From Intrasporangiaceae bacterium (GTDB lineage Bacteria; Actinomycetota; Actinomycetes; Actinomycetales; Dermatophilaceae), in NCBI GenBank assembly GCA_012518475.1, contig JAAYSB010000060.1:1-5097 (forward strand): DNA of 5,097 nt. Direction: 5' to 3'. The notes under the pieces are model-generated. The model was given only the letters and a program-made list of their open reading frames with translations. It did not search any database and was not told where the DNA came from. Numbering within the stretch: position 1 is the first letter of the stretch; each line of letters opens with the position of its first letter. The translations under genes and the position numbers were made by a program. Positions 1 to 4,165 of this stretch are shown in pieces.

Positions 1-350
1 GGCGGGAGCGGATCCTTGCCGCCTATGAGTCGCTGCGGGCACACGAGGAGAGCCTGCTGGCACGCCTCGAGCCGGTGCTCCGTGCGCTGCCCGGGGTGCG
101 GGTGTACTCGAACGCCGAGAAGCGCACGCCGACCCTGCTCTTCTCGATCGCCGGCCTGGAGTCGGGCGAGGTCTATCGTGCCCTCGCGGTGCTGAGGGTC
201 AACGCGCCCGCGAGCAGCTTCTATGCGCTCGAGTGCTCGCGCCACCTTGGGCTTGGGGACGGCGGTGCGGTCCGGGTCGGGCTTGCGCCCTATACGACCG
301 AGGATGATATCGACCGTCTTCTCGAGGGTGTGCGGACCCTCACCGGTTGA
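1..350 (+). CDS. Cysteine desulfurase-like protein (class V aminotransferase fold), C-terminal part
   Basis: The 5' end lies outside the window. The open frame begins at nucleotide 3 and gives 115 residues before TGA at 348-350. The end of the protein contains ASSFYALECSRHLGLGDGG followed by VRVGLAPYTTEDDIDRLL. This is the characteristic tail of PLP-dependent class V aminotransferases of the cysteine desulfurase-like VC1184 type, in which a hydrophobic strand RVGLAxYxT precedes a final helix. Such proteins are usually about 400 residues, so roughly the last 30 percent is visible, and the PLP lysine lies upstream and cannot be checked. Members may move sulfur from cysteine, but most of this subfamily has no proven substrate and the visible part does not decide it. 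It ends 34 nt before the next gene, which appears to have its own promoter. Family assignment is fairly secure; the reaction is inferred. Confidence 0.85.
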   Translation, partial: RERILAAYESLRAHEESLLARLEPVLRALPGVRVYSNAEKRTPTLLFSIAGLESGEVYRALAVLRVNAPASSFYALECSRHLGLGDGGAVRVGLAPYTTEDDIDRLLEGVRTLTG

Positions 351-378
351 CGAGTGACCCGTTCCGGCACGGCACACT
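347..378 (+). promoter_or_regulatory. Possible promoter of the ArsC-like gene giving a leaderless mRNA
   Basis: TTGACG at 347-352, overlapping the stop codon of the upstream gene, could be a -35 box. CACACT at 373-378 could be a -10 box with the A and final T of TAnnnT. The ATG at 385 lies 7 nt past the hexamer, where transcription would be expected to begin, and no Shine-Dalgarno sequence is visible. The 20-nt spacer is longer than ideal and the -10 is weak, so this is tentative. Confidence 0.3.
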
Positions 379-384
379 AGGGCT

Positions 385-1056
385 ATGCACGAGTTCACCG
401 ACGAGGACGTCGAGGAGATCATCAACGATCTCCACCGGCGCTACGGCGACACCTTCAGCAAGCGACGCGTCGTCAAGGAGGTCACCAAGGCCCGCGATCT
501 CCTCCAGCCTGTGTCGAGGCACCCCGACTTCCTCGGGATCCTCATCGAGAAGCGGGCCCGACAGGCCCTGCACGCGCGCGCCAAGAAGCGCGGCGAGACC
601 CTCCATGCGGTGCCGGAGATCCTCTTCGTCTGTGTTCACAACGAGGGTCGCTCCCCGATGGCCGGGGCCTTCGCCGAGTACTTCGGCGGCGACCGTGTGT
701 TCATCCGGACCGCCGGCACCGAGCCCACCGGCGAGGTCAACCCGGTCGTCGGTGAGGTGATGGCCGAGCGCGGCATACCGATCCACGACTTCCCGACCGC
801 CCTCACCGGCGACCTGCGGCACACGCCGGACCTCGTCGTCCATGTCGGCAGGCACATCCCGGACCTGGCCGGGCACCGGCAGATCACGTGGCCGGTCCAG
901 GACCCGCAAGGCCAGCCGCTCGAGACCGTACGGGCGATCGCCGCGGACATCGAGACGCGCGTCCGGGACCTGCTCACGTCAATGGGGGTGCCGATCAGCG
1001 AGCACGGGCAGGACGAGGAAGACCTCGAGACCGGCGCAGAGAGCAGGTCCGAATGA
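385..1056 (+). CDS. ArsC-like low-molecular-weight phosphatase with N-terminal helical domain
   Basis: The protein has 223 residues. Residues 1-70 are mainly charged helices and resemble the three-helix N-terminal domain found on actinobacterial arsenate reductase/phosphatase proteins. The LMW-PTP fold follows: FVCVHNEGRSPMA at 81-93 is the P-loop C-X5-R(S), with nucleophile Cys83 and Arg89. WPVQDP at 169-174 supplies the likely general acid Asp173, and the PQGQPLETVRAI helix after it is typical of ArsC enzymes. Known relatives reduce arsenate using mycothiol or thioredoxin, or dephosphorylate phosphotyrosine. Cys83 is the only cysteine. The GCGDxCP-type segment of many arsenate reductases is replaced by VGRHIPDLAG at 154-163, so a thioredoxin-linked disulfide relay is not possible within one chain. 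A mycothiol-dependent mechanism or a different phosphatase role remains possible. No ars regulator or efflux gene is adjacent. The ATG is chosen because homologous helices begin there. The stop overlaps the start of the HAD gene. Confidence 0.85.
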   Translation: MHEFTDEDVEEIINDLHRRYGDTFSKRRVVKEVTKARDLLQPVSRHPDFLGILIEKRARQALHARAKKRGETLHAVPEILFVCVHNEGRSPMAGAFAEYFGGDRVFIRTAGTEPTGEVNPVVGEVMAERGIPIHDFPTALTGDLRHTPDLVVHVGRHIPDLAGHRQITWPVQDPQGQPLETVRAIAADIETRVRDLLTSMGVPISEHGQDEEDLETGAESRSE

Positions 1057-1730
1057 GGGCCGCCTCCCCGCCCTGGTCCACGGTCCTGTTCGACCTCGAC
1101 GGCACGCTCGCCGACACGATCCCACTCATCATCGCGTCGTACCAGCATGCCTTCCGCGAGGTCCTCCAGGAGGAGGTCGACGACGTCCGCGCCCGCTCGT
1201 GGATCGGCCGGCCCCTGCTCGACGCCCTCCTCCAGGAGTCTCCGACCCACGGGCACGAGCTCGACCGGGTCTATCGGGAGTGGAACCTCGCGAACACCGA
1301 GCGGCTCATCCTCGCCTTCGACGGGGTGCGGGAGTTGCTCCACGCCCTGGCTGCTGCCGACGTCCGCAGCGCCGTCGTGACGAGCAAGCGCCGGGGGGCA
1401 GCCGCGCTCGCTCTCCAGCACGTCGGTCTCGATGGCCTCATCGAGATCGCGGCGGGTCTCGAGGACACCACTGAGCACAAGCCGCAGCCCGGGCCCCTGC
1501 TGCACGGCGCCGCCCTGCTCGGTGTCGAACCGGCCGACTGTGTCTATGTCGGGGACGCGACCGTCGACGTCCTCGCCGCCCGGGCCGCGGGGATGGCTGC
1601 CGTCGCCGTCACCTGGGGGGCGGGCGAGCGCGAGGATCTCCTGGCCACCGAGCCCGACCACCTCTGCGAGACGGTCGCCGAGCTCCAAGCACTTCTGCTC
1701 GGCGACCACGGCGAGCCTGCGGGAGCCTGA
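1053..1730 (+). CDS. HAD-superfamily hydrolase (PpaX/Gph-like phosphatase)
   Basis: The protein has 225 residues, the usual size for PpaX/Gph-like HAD phosphatases with a helical cap. All four HAD motifs are present: motif I FDLDGTLAD with nucleophile Asp14 and acid/base Asp16; motif II VVTSK with Thr110/Ser111; motif III Lys143 in EHKPQP; motif IV VGDATVD with Asp168 and Asp172 for magnesium. The segment between about 20 and 85 is the alpha-helical cap. The family hydrolyses small phosphate esters or pyrophosphate in the cytoplasm; the substrate cannot be read from sequence. The start at 1053 is preferred over in-frame starts further upstream because those would overlap the ArsC-like gene heavily and motif I sits at the expected distance. 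ATGA overlaps the stop of the ArsC-like gene, and a weak AGG lies 5 nt upstream, so translation is probably coupled. The pair would be co-expressed. Confidence 0.9.
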   Translation: MRAASPPWSTVLFDLDGTLADTIPLIIASYQHAFREVLQEEVDDVRARSWIGRPLLDALLQESPTHGHELDRVYREWNLANTERLILAFDGVRELLHALAAADVRSAVVTSKRRGAAALALQHVGLDGLIEIAAGLEDTTEHKPQPGPLLHGAALLGVEPADCVYVGDATVDVLAARAAGMAAVAVTWGAGEREDLLATEPDHLCETVAELQALLLGDHGEPAGA

Positions 1731-1833
1731 CGCGGCGCATACCGACGCGCGTCTGACCCCGCGGGCAGCAGAGCTCACCGGACAACGGAAAGGCGCCCTT
1801 CGCGCAGGAGCTGTTCGCGTGGGACGTCACCGA

Positions 1834-1853
1834 TTTCCGCCACAGGCGGGAAA
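1834..1853 (+). terminator. Possible stem-loop after the HAD gene
   Basis: TTTCCGCC at 1834-1841 pairs with GGCGG at 1845-1849 and AAA at 1851-1853, with one bulged G and an ACA loop. No T-rich tail follows on the plus strand, and it is 104 nt past the HAD stop codon. It could be a weak or Rho-assisted terminator, or an unrelated hairpin in the gap between the HAD and DUF3263 genes. Confidence 0.25.
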
Positions 1854-1909
1854 GGTGAGACGGGTGTGACGGGTGGGTCGAGATGGGTTGACGGCACGCC
1901 CGCGGGAAC

Positions 1910-1939
1910 TTACACGCGTGTAGTTCAGGCTGTTATCGT
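1910..1939 (+). promoter_or_regulatory. Housekeeping-type promoter of the DUF3263 gene
   Basis: TTACAC at 1910-1915 and TATCGT at 1934-1939 form a -35/-10 pair with an 18-nt spacer. The -10 fits the actinobacterial TAnnnT rule. Transcription would start near 1946, leaving a leader of about 36 nt with a Shine-Dalgarno before GTG at 1982. A second weaker pair, TTGACG at 1888-1893 and TACACG at 1911-1916 with a 17-nt spacer, is also possible. Confidence 0.55.
1911..1922. promoter_or_regulatory. Perfect 12-bp palindrome over the -35 region, candidate operator
   Basis: TACACGCGTGTA is identical to its reverse complement and shares five of six bases of the proposed -35 box of the DUF3263 promoter. 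A dimeric regulator bound there would be expected to affect RNA polymerase. I cannot match it with confidence to a named operator such as a LexA, HspR, ClgR or NrdR site. Confidence 0.45.
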
Positions 1940-1969
1940 GGCCGAAGCCCCTTGCCCGCAACACCGCCG

Positions 1970-1975
1970 AAGGAT
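1970..1975 (+). promoter_or_regulatory. Ribosome binding site that decides the DUF3263 start
   Basis: AAGGAT lies 6 nt before GTG at 1982, a good Shine-Dalgarno distance. The in-frame TTG at 1952 has no such site and would begin only a few nucleotides after the predicted transcription start, so GTG 1982 is preferred. Confidence 0.6.
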
Positions 1976-1981
1976 CACGTC

Positions 1982-2269
1982 GTGGAGAACGCCTCACAGC
2001 AGGTCGCTTTCGTCAGCACCGAGCTGAGCGAGCGCGATCTCGAGATCCTCCAGTTCGAGCGGCAGTGGTGGAAGTACGCCGGCGCCAAGGAGGCGGCGAT
2101 CAAGGATCTCTTCGACATGAGCGCCACGCGGTACTACCAGGTGCTCAACGCCCTCATCGACAACGAGGCTGCGCTCGCCGCCGACCCGATGCTCATCAAG
2201 AGACTGCGCCGACTGCGCTCCAAGCGTCAGCGCACCCGCCAGGCGCGCCGCCTGGGCGTCAACGTCTGA
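1982..2269 (+). CDS. DUF3263 family small predicted DNA-binding protein
   Basis: The protein has 95 residues from the GTG start. LSERDLEILQFERQWWKYAG at 16-34 followed by AKEAAIKDLFDMSATRYYQV at 35-54 is the signature of the actinobacterial DUF3263 family. The second part reads as a helix-turn-helix: helix AKEAAIKDLF, turn DMS, recognition helix ATRYYQVLNALI. A very basic tail, LIKRLRRLRSKRQRTRQARR at 71-90, would favour nucleic-acid binding. The family has no established function that I know of, and a transcriptional role is inferred from the fold. The gene appears to be a single transcription unit, with a promoter carrying a palindrome upstream and a terminator hairpin 19 nt after the stop. 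From memory, a DUF3263 gene also lies within about ten genes of groEL2 in Mycobacterium tuberculosis, so the neighbourhood with groEL here may be old; this needs checking. Confidence 0.9.
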   Translation: MENASQQVAFVSTELSERDLEILQFERQWWKYAGAKEAAIKDLFDMSATRYYQVLNALIDNEAALAADPMLIKRLRRLRSKRQRTRQARRLGVNV

Positions 2270-2288
2270 CGCGATCCTCGGACCCCAA

Positions 2289-2316
2289 GCCCCGTGACGA
2301 CTCGTTCGTCCGGGGC
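2289..2316 (+). terminator. Intrinsic-type terminator hairpin after the DUF3263 gene
   Basis: GCCCCG at 2289-2294 pairs with CGGGGC at 2311-2316. After one bulged T, GACGA at 2296-2300 pairs with TCGTC at 2306-2310 around a CTCGT loop. The 11-bp GC-rich stem begins 19 nt past the stop codon. The following CGTCGTCTGT is only partly T-rich, as is usual in high-GC actinobacteria. Confidence 0.7.
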
Positions 2317-2500
2317 CGTCGTCTGTGCCTGGCTTCCGAGTGGCCCGCCTGACCTACGGGATCCGCTCTTGCGCCCGATCCGCACTACCCGATCCACCTG
2401 CCCCGAGTCCCATCACGGCGGGTTCGGCGGCTGCAGGGAGGATGGAGAGGCTCCACTGTCCCGCGGTCTCGTCTGCGAACCGCCTGTAGCCGCGCTGCGG
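2317..2500. other. Intergenic stretch without a recognisable gene
   Basis: The 196 nt between the terminator hairpin and the next start codon hold no convincing coding region or RNA gene. The reading frame of the downstream gene stays open back to 2294, but it runs through the terminator stem and has no family-like sequence or ribosome binding site. The last bases may contain the promoter of the next gene. Confidence 0.5.
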
Positions 2501-2506
2501 CATGAT
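2501..2506 (+). promoter_or_regulatory. Possible -10 box for a leaderless mRNA
   Basis: CATGAT matches TATAAT at four of six positions including the key A2 and T6, and lies 6 nt before the ATG at 2513, so transcription could start on the initiation codon. No clear -35 box and no Shine-Dalgarno sequence are visible. The hexamer-to-ATG spacing equals that proposed for the gene at 385. Confidence 0.3.
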
Positions 2507-2512
2507 GAACGA

Positions 2513-2971
2513 ATGGCAGACATGGACTGGTCCACACGGGAGGGGCTCGAGGCGATCCGCGAGCACCTCGCCGGAAAGATCGACGGGTATGCGCACCCTG
2601 AGGTGTTCGCCGTCGGCATCACCCCGGCGAGCAGCTCGGCCGAGATCGAGTTCCCGCACATCAACGTCGGGTCCGGCGGTCTCCCGGCGGTCATCCTCGC
2701 GACGATCCTCGGCCACACGTCCGGGTCGCAGACCTATGACATGAGCCCGAGGGAGCTCGAGTCCGCGATCGAGGCGCTCGCGCCTGCGCAGACGTGCAGC
2801 GATGTCGAGCATCCGAACCTTGCTGCCTGGCGGGAGCTGCATGCCGAGATCGCCGACAATCCGGCCCGCTCCCTCGTGGCCGTCTTCATTGCCGACCTCG
2901 ACGACCCGGTCGGCTCCGACGCCGACGCCACCGTCCGCGGACTGCTCAGCGGGCACGAGCCGGTCACCTGA
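2513..2971 (+). CDS. Conserved-looking protein of unknown function, coupled to the P1 peptidase gene
   Basis: I do not recognise this 152-residue protein. It is acidic and soluble-looking, with no signal peptide and no transmembrane segment. Visible elements are an N-terminal amphipathic helix (about 7-22), a segment VFAVGITPASSSAEIEFPHI at 31-50 that looks like two beta strands, a glycine-rich turn NVGSGGLPAV at 51-60, a short hydrophobic helix ILATILGH, and a C-terminal strand SLVAVFIADLDDP at 120-132. It contains a single cysteine, Cys95. The start ATG at 2513 is chosen because the frame upstream crosses a terminator; ATG at 2522 is a close alternative. Third positions are strongly G/C, which supports real coding. 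Its TGA overlaps the ATG of the peptidase gene by one base (TGATG), so the two are very probably translated from one mRNA. A role linked to the peptidase is inference from that coupling only. Confidence 0.75.
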   Translation: MADMDWSTREGLEAIREHLAGKIDGYAHPEVFAVGITPASSSAEIEFPHINVGSGGLPAVILATILGHTSGSQTYDMSPRELESAIEALAPAQTCSDVEHPNLAAWRELHAEIADNPARSLVAVFIADLDDPVGSDADATVRGLLSGHEPVT

Positions 2972-3939
2972 TGCCGACGACGCCCGGCCCCCACAACGAC
3001 GTGACCGATGTCGATGGGATATGCGTCGGTCACCACACCCTCCCGCCTCCCGCCCGGTCCGGGGTCACCGTCGTCGTCCCGCCGGTGGGAACCGTCGGCG
3101 GTGTCGACGTCCGGGGTGCAGCTCCCGGCACCCGGGAGACGGACCTGCTCGACCCGGTCAACCTCGTCACCACGGTCGACTCGGTCGTCCTCGCCGGGGG
3201 AAGTGCCTACGGACTCGCGGCGACTGACGGGGTCATGGCAGCACTCGAGGCGGCTGGTCGTGGCTGGCCCGTGAGCGGCGGTGTCGTCCCGATCGTCCCG
3301 GCGGCGGTGATCTTCGACCTCGGCCGTGGTGAGTTCGGGCTCCGCCCCGGCGCAGACGACGGGCGGACCGCGTTCGCTGCGGCCGCGGGTGGCCCGGTCG
3401 AGCTCGGCGCCGTCGGTGCCGGGGCCGGAGCGCTTGCCGGTGGGCTGCGCGGGGGAGTCGGCTCAGCCAGTGGGGTGCTCCCCTCGGGTGCGACCGTCGC
3501 CGCCCTCGTCGTGGTGAACTCCGCAGGCTCGGTCATCGATCCTCGAACCGGTGAGCTGTGGGCGGCCCGGCACGCTGTCGCAGCCGACGGACTCGGGGAG
3601 GCGCGGCTGGAGGGGGAGCGGCTCGACGCATACCGGAGCGCGGTCGCCGAACAACGTGCTGCCCTGGAGATCGGGACGAACACGACCATCGGTGTCGTCG
3701 TCACCGACTACGCGCTGACCAAGGCGCAGTGCCAGAAGCTCGCCGGGATCGGGCACGACGGACTGGCTCGGGCCATCGACCCGGTGCACACGATGTTCGA
3801 CGGCGACACCCTGTTCGGACTCGCCACGGGAGGGTTCGACGGTGGGCGGGAGCCGACCCCGGTAGAGGTGTTCGACCTGCTCGAGGCCGCGGCCACCTGC
3901 GTGACCCGCGCGGTCGGGCGCGCCGTCCTGCCTCTTTGA
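2971..3939 (+). CDS. P1 family (S58, DmpA/NylC-type) N-terminal-nucleophile peptidase
   Basis: The protein has 322 residues. Landmarks of the P1/S58 family appear in order: DVDGICVGHHT at 13-23, DVRGAAPGTRETDLL at 46-60, VVLAGGSAYGLAATDGVM at 72-89, PIVPAAVIFDLG at 107-118, GSASGVLPSGATVAALVVVN at 164-183, and EIGTNTTIGVVVTDYALTKA followed by HTMFDGDT. Characterised relatives are aminopeptidases or amide hydrolases (DmpA, BapA, the nylon oligomer hydrolase NylC) that cut themselves to expose a Ser or Thr nucleophile. Alignment by eye with NylC places the cut between Asn237 and Thr238. Asp277 and Asp279 lie 39 and 41 residues on, as I recall for the NylC active-site aspartates. There is no signal peptide, so it is probably cytoplasmic. 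The natural substrate is unknown. The start overlaps the stop of the preceding gene and has no clear Shine-Dalgarno sequence, suggesting re-initiation. Confidence 0.92.
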   Translation: MPTTPGPHNDVTDVDGICVGHHTLPPPARSGVTVVVPPVGTVGGVDVRGAAPGTRETDLLDPVNLVTTVDSVVLAGGSAYGLAATDGVMAALEAAGRGWPVSGGVVPIVPAAVIFDLGRGEFGLRPGADDGRTAFAAAAGGPVELGAVGAGAGALAGGLRGGVGSASGVLPSGATVAALVVVNSAGSVIDPRTGELWAARHAVAADGLGEARLEGERLDAYRSAVAEQRAALEIGTNTTIGVVVTDYALTKAQCQKLAGIGHDGLARAIDPVHTMFDGDTLFGLATGGFDGGREPTPVEVFDLLEAAATCVTRAVGRAVLPL

Positions 3940-3946
3940 GCAGGAC
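3925..3946 (+). terminator. Stem-loop straddling the peptidase stop codon, possible terminator
   Basis: GTCCTGC at 3925-3931 is perfectly complementary to GCAGGAC at 3940-3946, with an 8-nt loop that contains the TGA stop codon. No T tract follows, so it is either a weak factor-assisted terminator or an mRNA 3'-end stabiliser. It is the only hairpin of this quality seen between the peptidase gene and the groEL promoter. Confidence 0.4.
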
Positions 3947-3980
3947 CAGCCACGCCGACACCGCCAGGGAGCAGGAACCG

Positions 3981-4007
3981 TTTGCACTCTCGGGTGGAGA
4001 GTGCCAA
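3981..4007. promoter_or_regulatory. CIRCE operator 1 (HrcA binding site)
   Basis: TTTGCACTC, nine bases, then GAGTGCCAA match the CIRCE consensus TTAGCACTC-N9-GAGTGCTAA at 16 of 18 positions. CIRCE is bound by the repressor HrcA and is released on heat shock. It contains the -35 box of the groEL promoter. Confidence 0.95.
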
Positions 4008-4011
4008 TAAT
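3982..4011 (+). promoter_or_regulatory. groEL promoter
   Basis: TTGCAC at 3982-3987 and AATAAT at 4006-4011 form a -35/-10 pair with an 18-nt spacer. The -35 lies inside CIRCE 1, and the expected start near 4018 falls at the beginning of CIRCE 2, so HrcA bound at either site would block transcription. This arrangement is familiar from actinobacterial groE genes. Confidence 0.8.
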
Positions 4012-4015
4012 GGCG

Positions 4016-4042
4016 TTAGCACTCTCCATGTGAGAGTGATAA
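4016..4042. promoter_or_regulatory. CIRCE operator 2 (HrcA binding site)
   Basis: TTAGCACTC, nine bases, then GAGTGATAA match the CIRCE consensus at 17 of 18 positions. The two CIRCE elements begin 35 bp apart. This one overlaps the predicted transcription start and would be present as an inverted repeat at the 5' end of the mRNA. Confidence 0.95.
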
Positions 4043-4082
4043 CTGTGTGGCCATCCCTCGAGGGTGGGCTGTGGGCGGCGAC

Positions 4083-4125
4083 GTGAGCCGCTCACACCTC
4101 TCCCACATGCCGTCGCGGGCGTGGG
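4083..4125 (+). other. Two hairpins in the groEL 5' leader
   Basis: GTGAG at 4083-4087 pairs with CTCAC at 4091-4095 around CCG. CCCAC at 4102-4106 and GCC at 4109-4111 pair with GTGGG at 4121-4125 and GGC at 4118-4120, leaving a 2-nt bulge and a 6-nt loop. Both precede the ribosome binding site. A regulatory or stabilising role is only a possibility. Confidence 0.35.
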
Positions 4126-4150
4126 CTGGTCACATCCCGTCAATACGTGT

Positions 4151-4156
4151 GGAGGA
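4151..4156 (+). promoter_or_regulatory. Strong ribosome binding site of groEL
   Basis: GGAGGA lies 9 nt before the ATG at 4166. It is the strongest Shine-Dalgarno sequence in the window, in keeping with a highly expressed chaperonin and in contrast to the SD-poor starts at 385, 2513 and 2971. Confidence 0.85.
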
Positions 4157-4165
4157 ACCACCCGA

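Noticed and set aside
328..377. Inverted repeat GTGTGC at 328-333 and GCACAC at 372-377 as a terminator of the desulfurase-like gene
   Set aside because: The arms are 38 nt apart, short, and have no T tract; likely chance.
888..1052. Upstream in-frame start for the HAD protein adding 55 residues
   Set aside because: It would overlap most of the C-terminal part of the ArsC-like gene and add an arginine-rich stretch unlike HAD proteins; ATG 1053 puts motif I at residue 14.
636..1778. Long minus-strand open frame of 380 codons opposite the ArsC-like and HAD genes
   Set aside because: Both plus-strand genes have intact catalytic motifs; the antisense translation is an arginine- and glycine-rich shadow.
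1859..1875. Direct repeat GACGGGTG twice at 9-bp spacing
   Set aside because: Too short and simple for high-GC intergenic DNA to support a function without conservation data.
1952..1981. TTG at 1952 as start of the DUF3263 protein, adding 10 residues
   Set aside because: GTG at 1982 has a properly spaced Shine-Dalgarno sequence, and TTG lies only about 6 nt after the predicted transcription start.
2442..2489. Mini-ORF of 15 codons (MERLHCPAVSSANRL) preceded by GGGAGG, a possible leader peptide
   Set aside because: The purine stretch directly abuts the ATG with no spacing, and no attenuator-like structure follows it.
3940..4165. A groES gene upstream of groEL
   Set aside because: Only 226 nt are available, filled by CIRCE elements, promoter and leader; no GroES-like reading frame is present.
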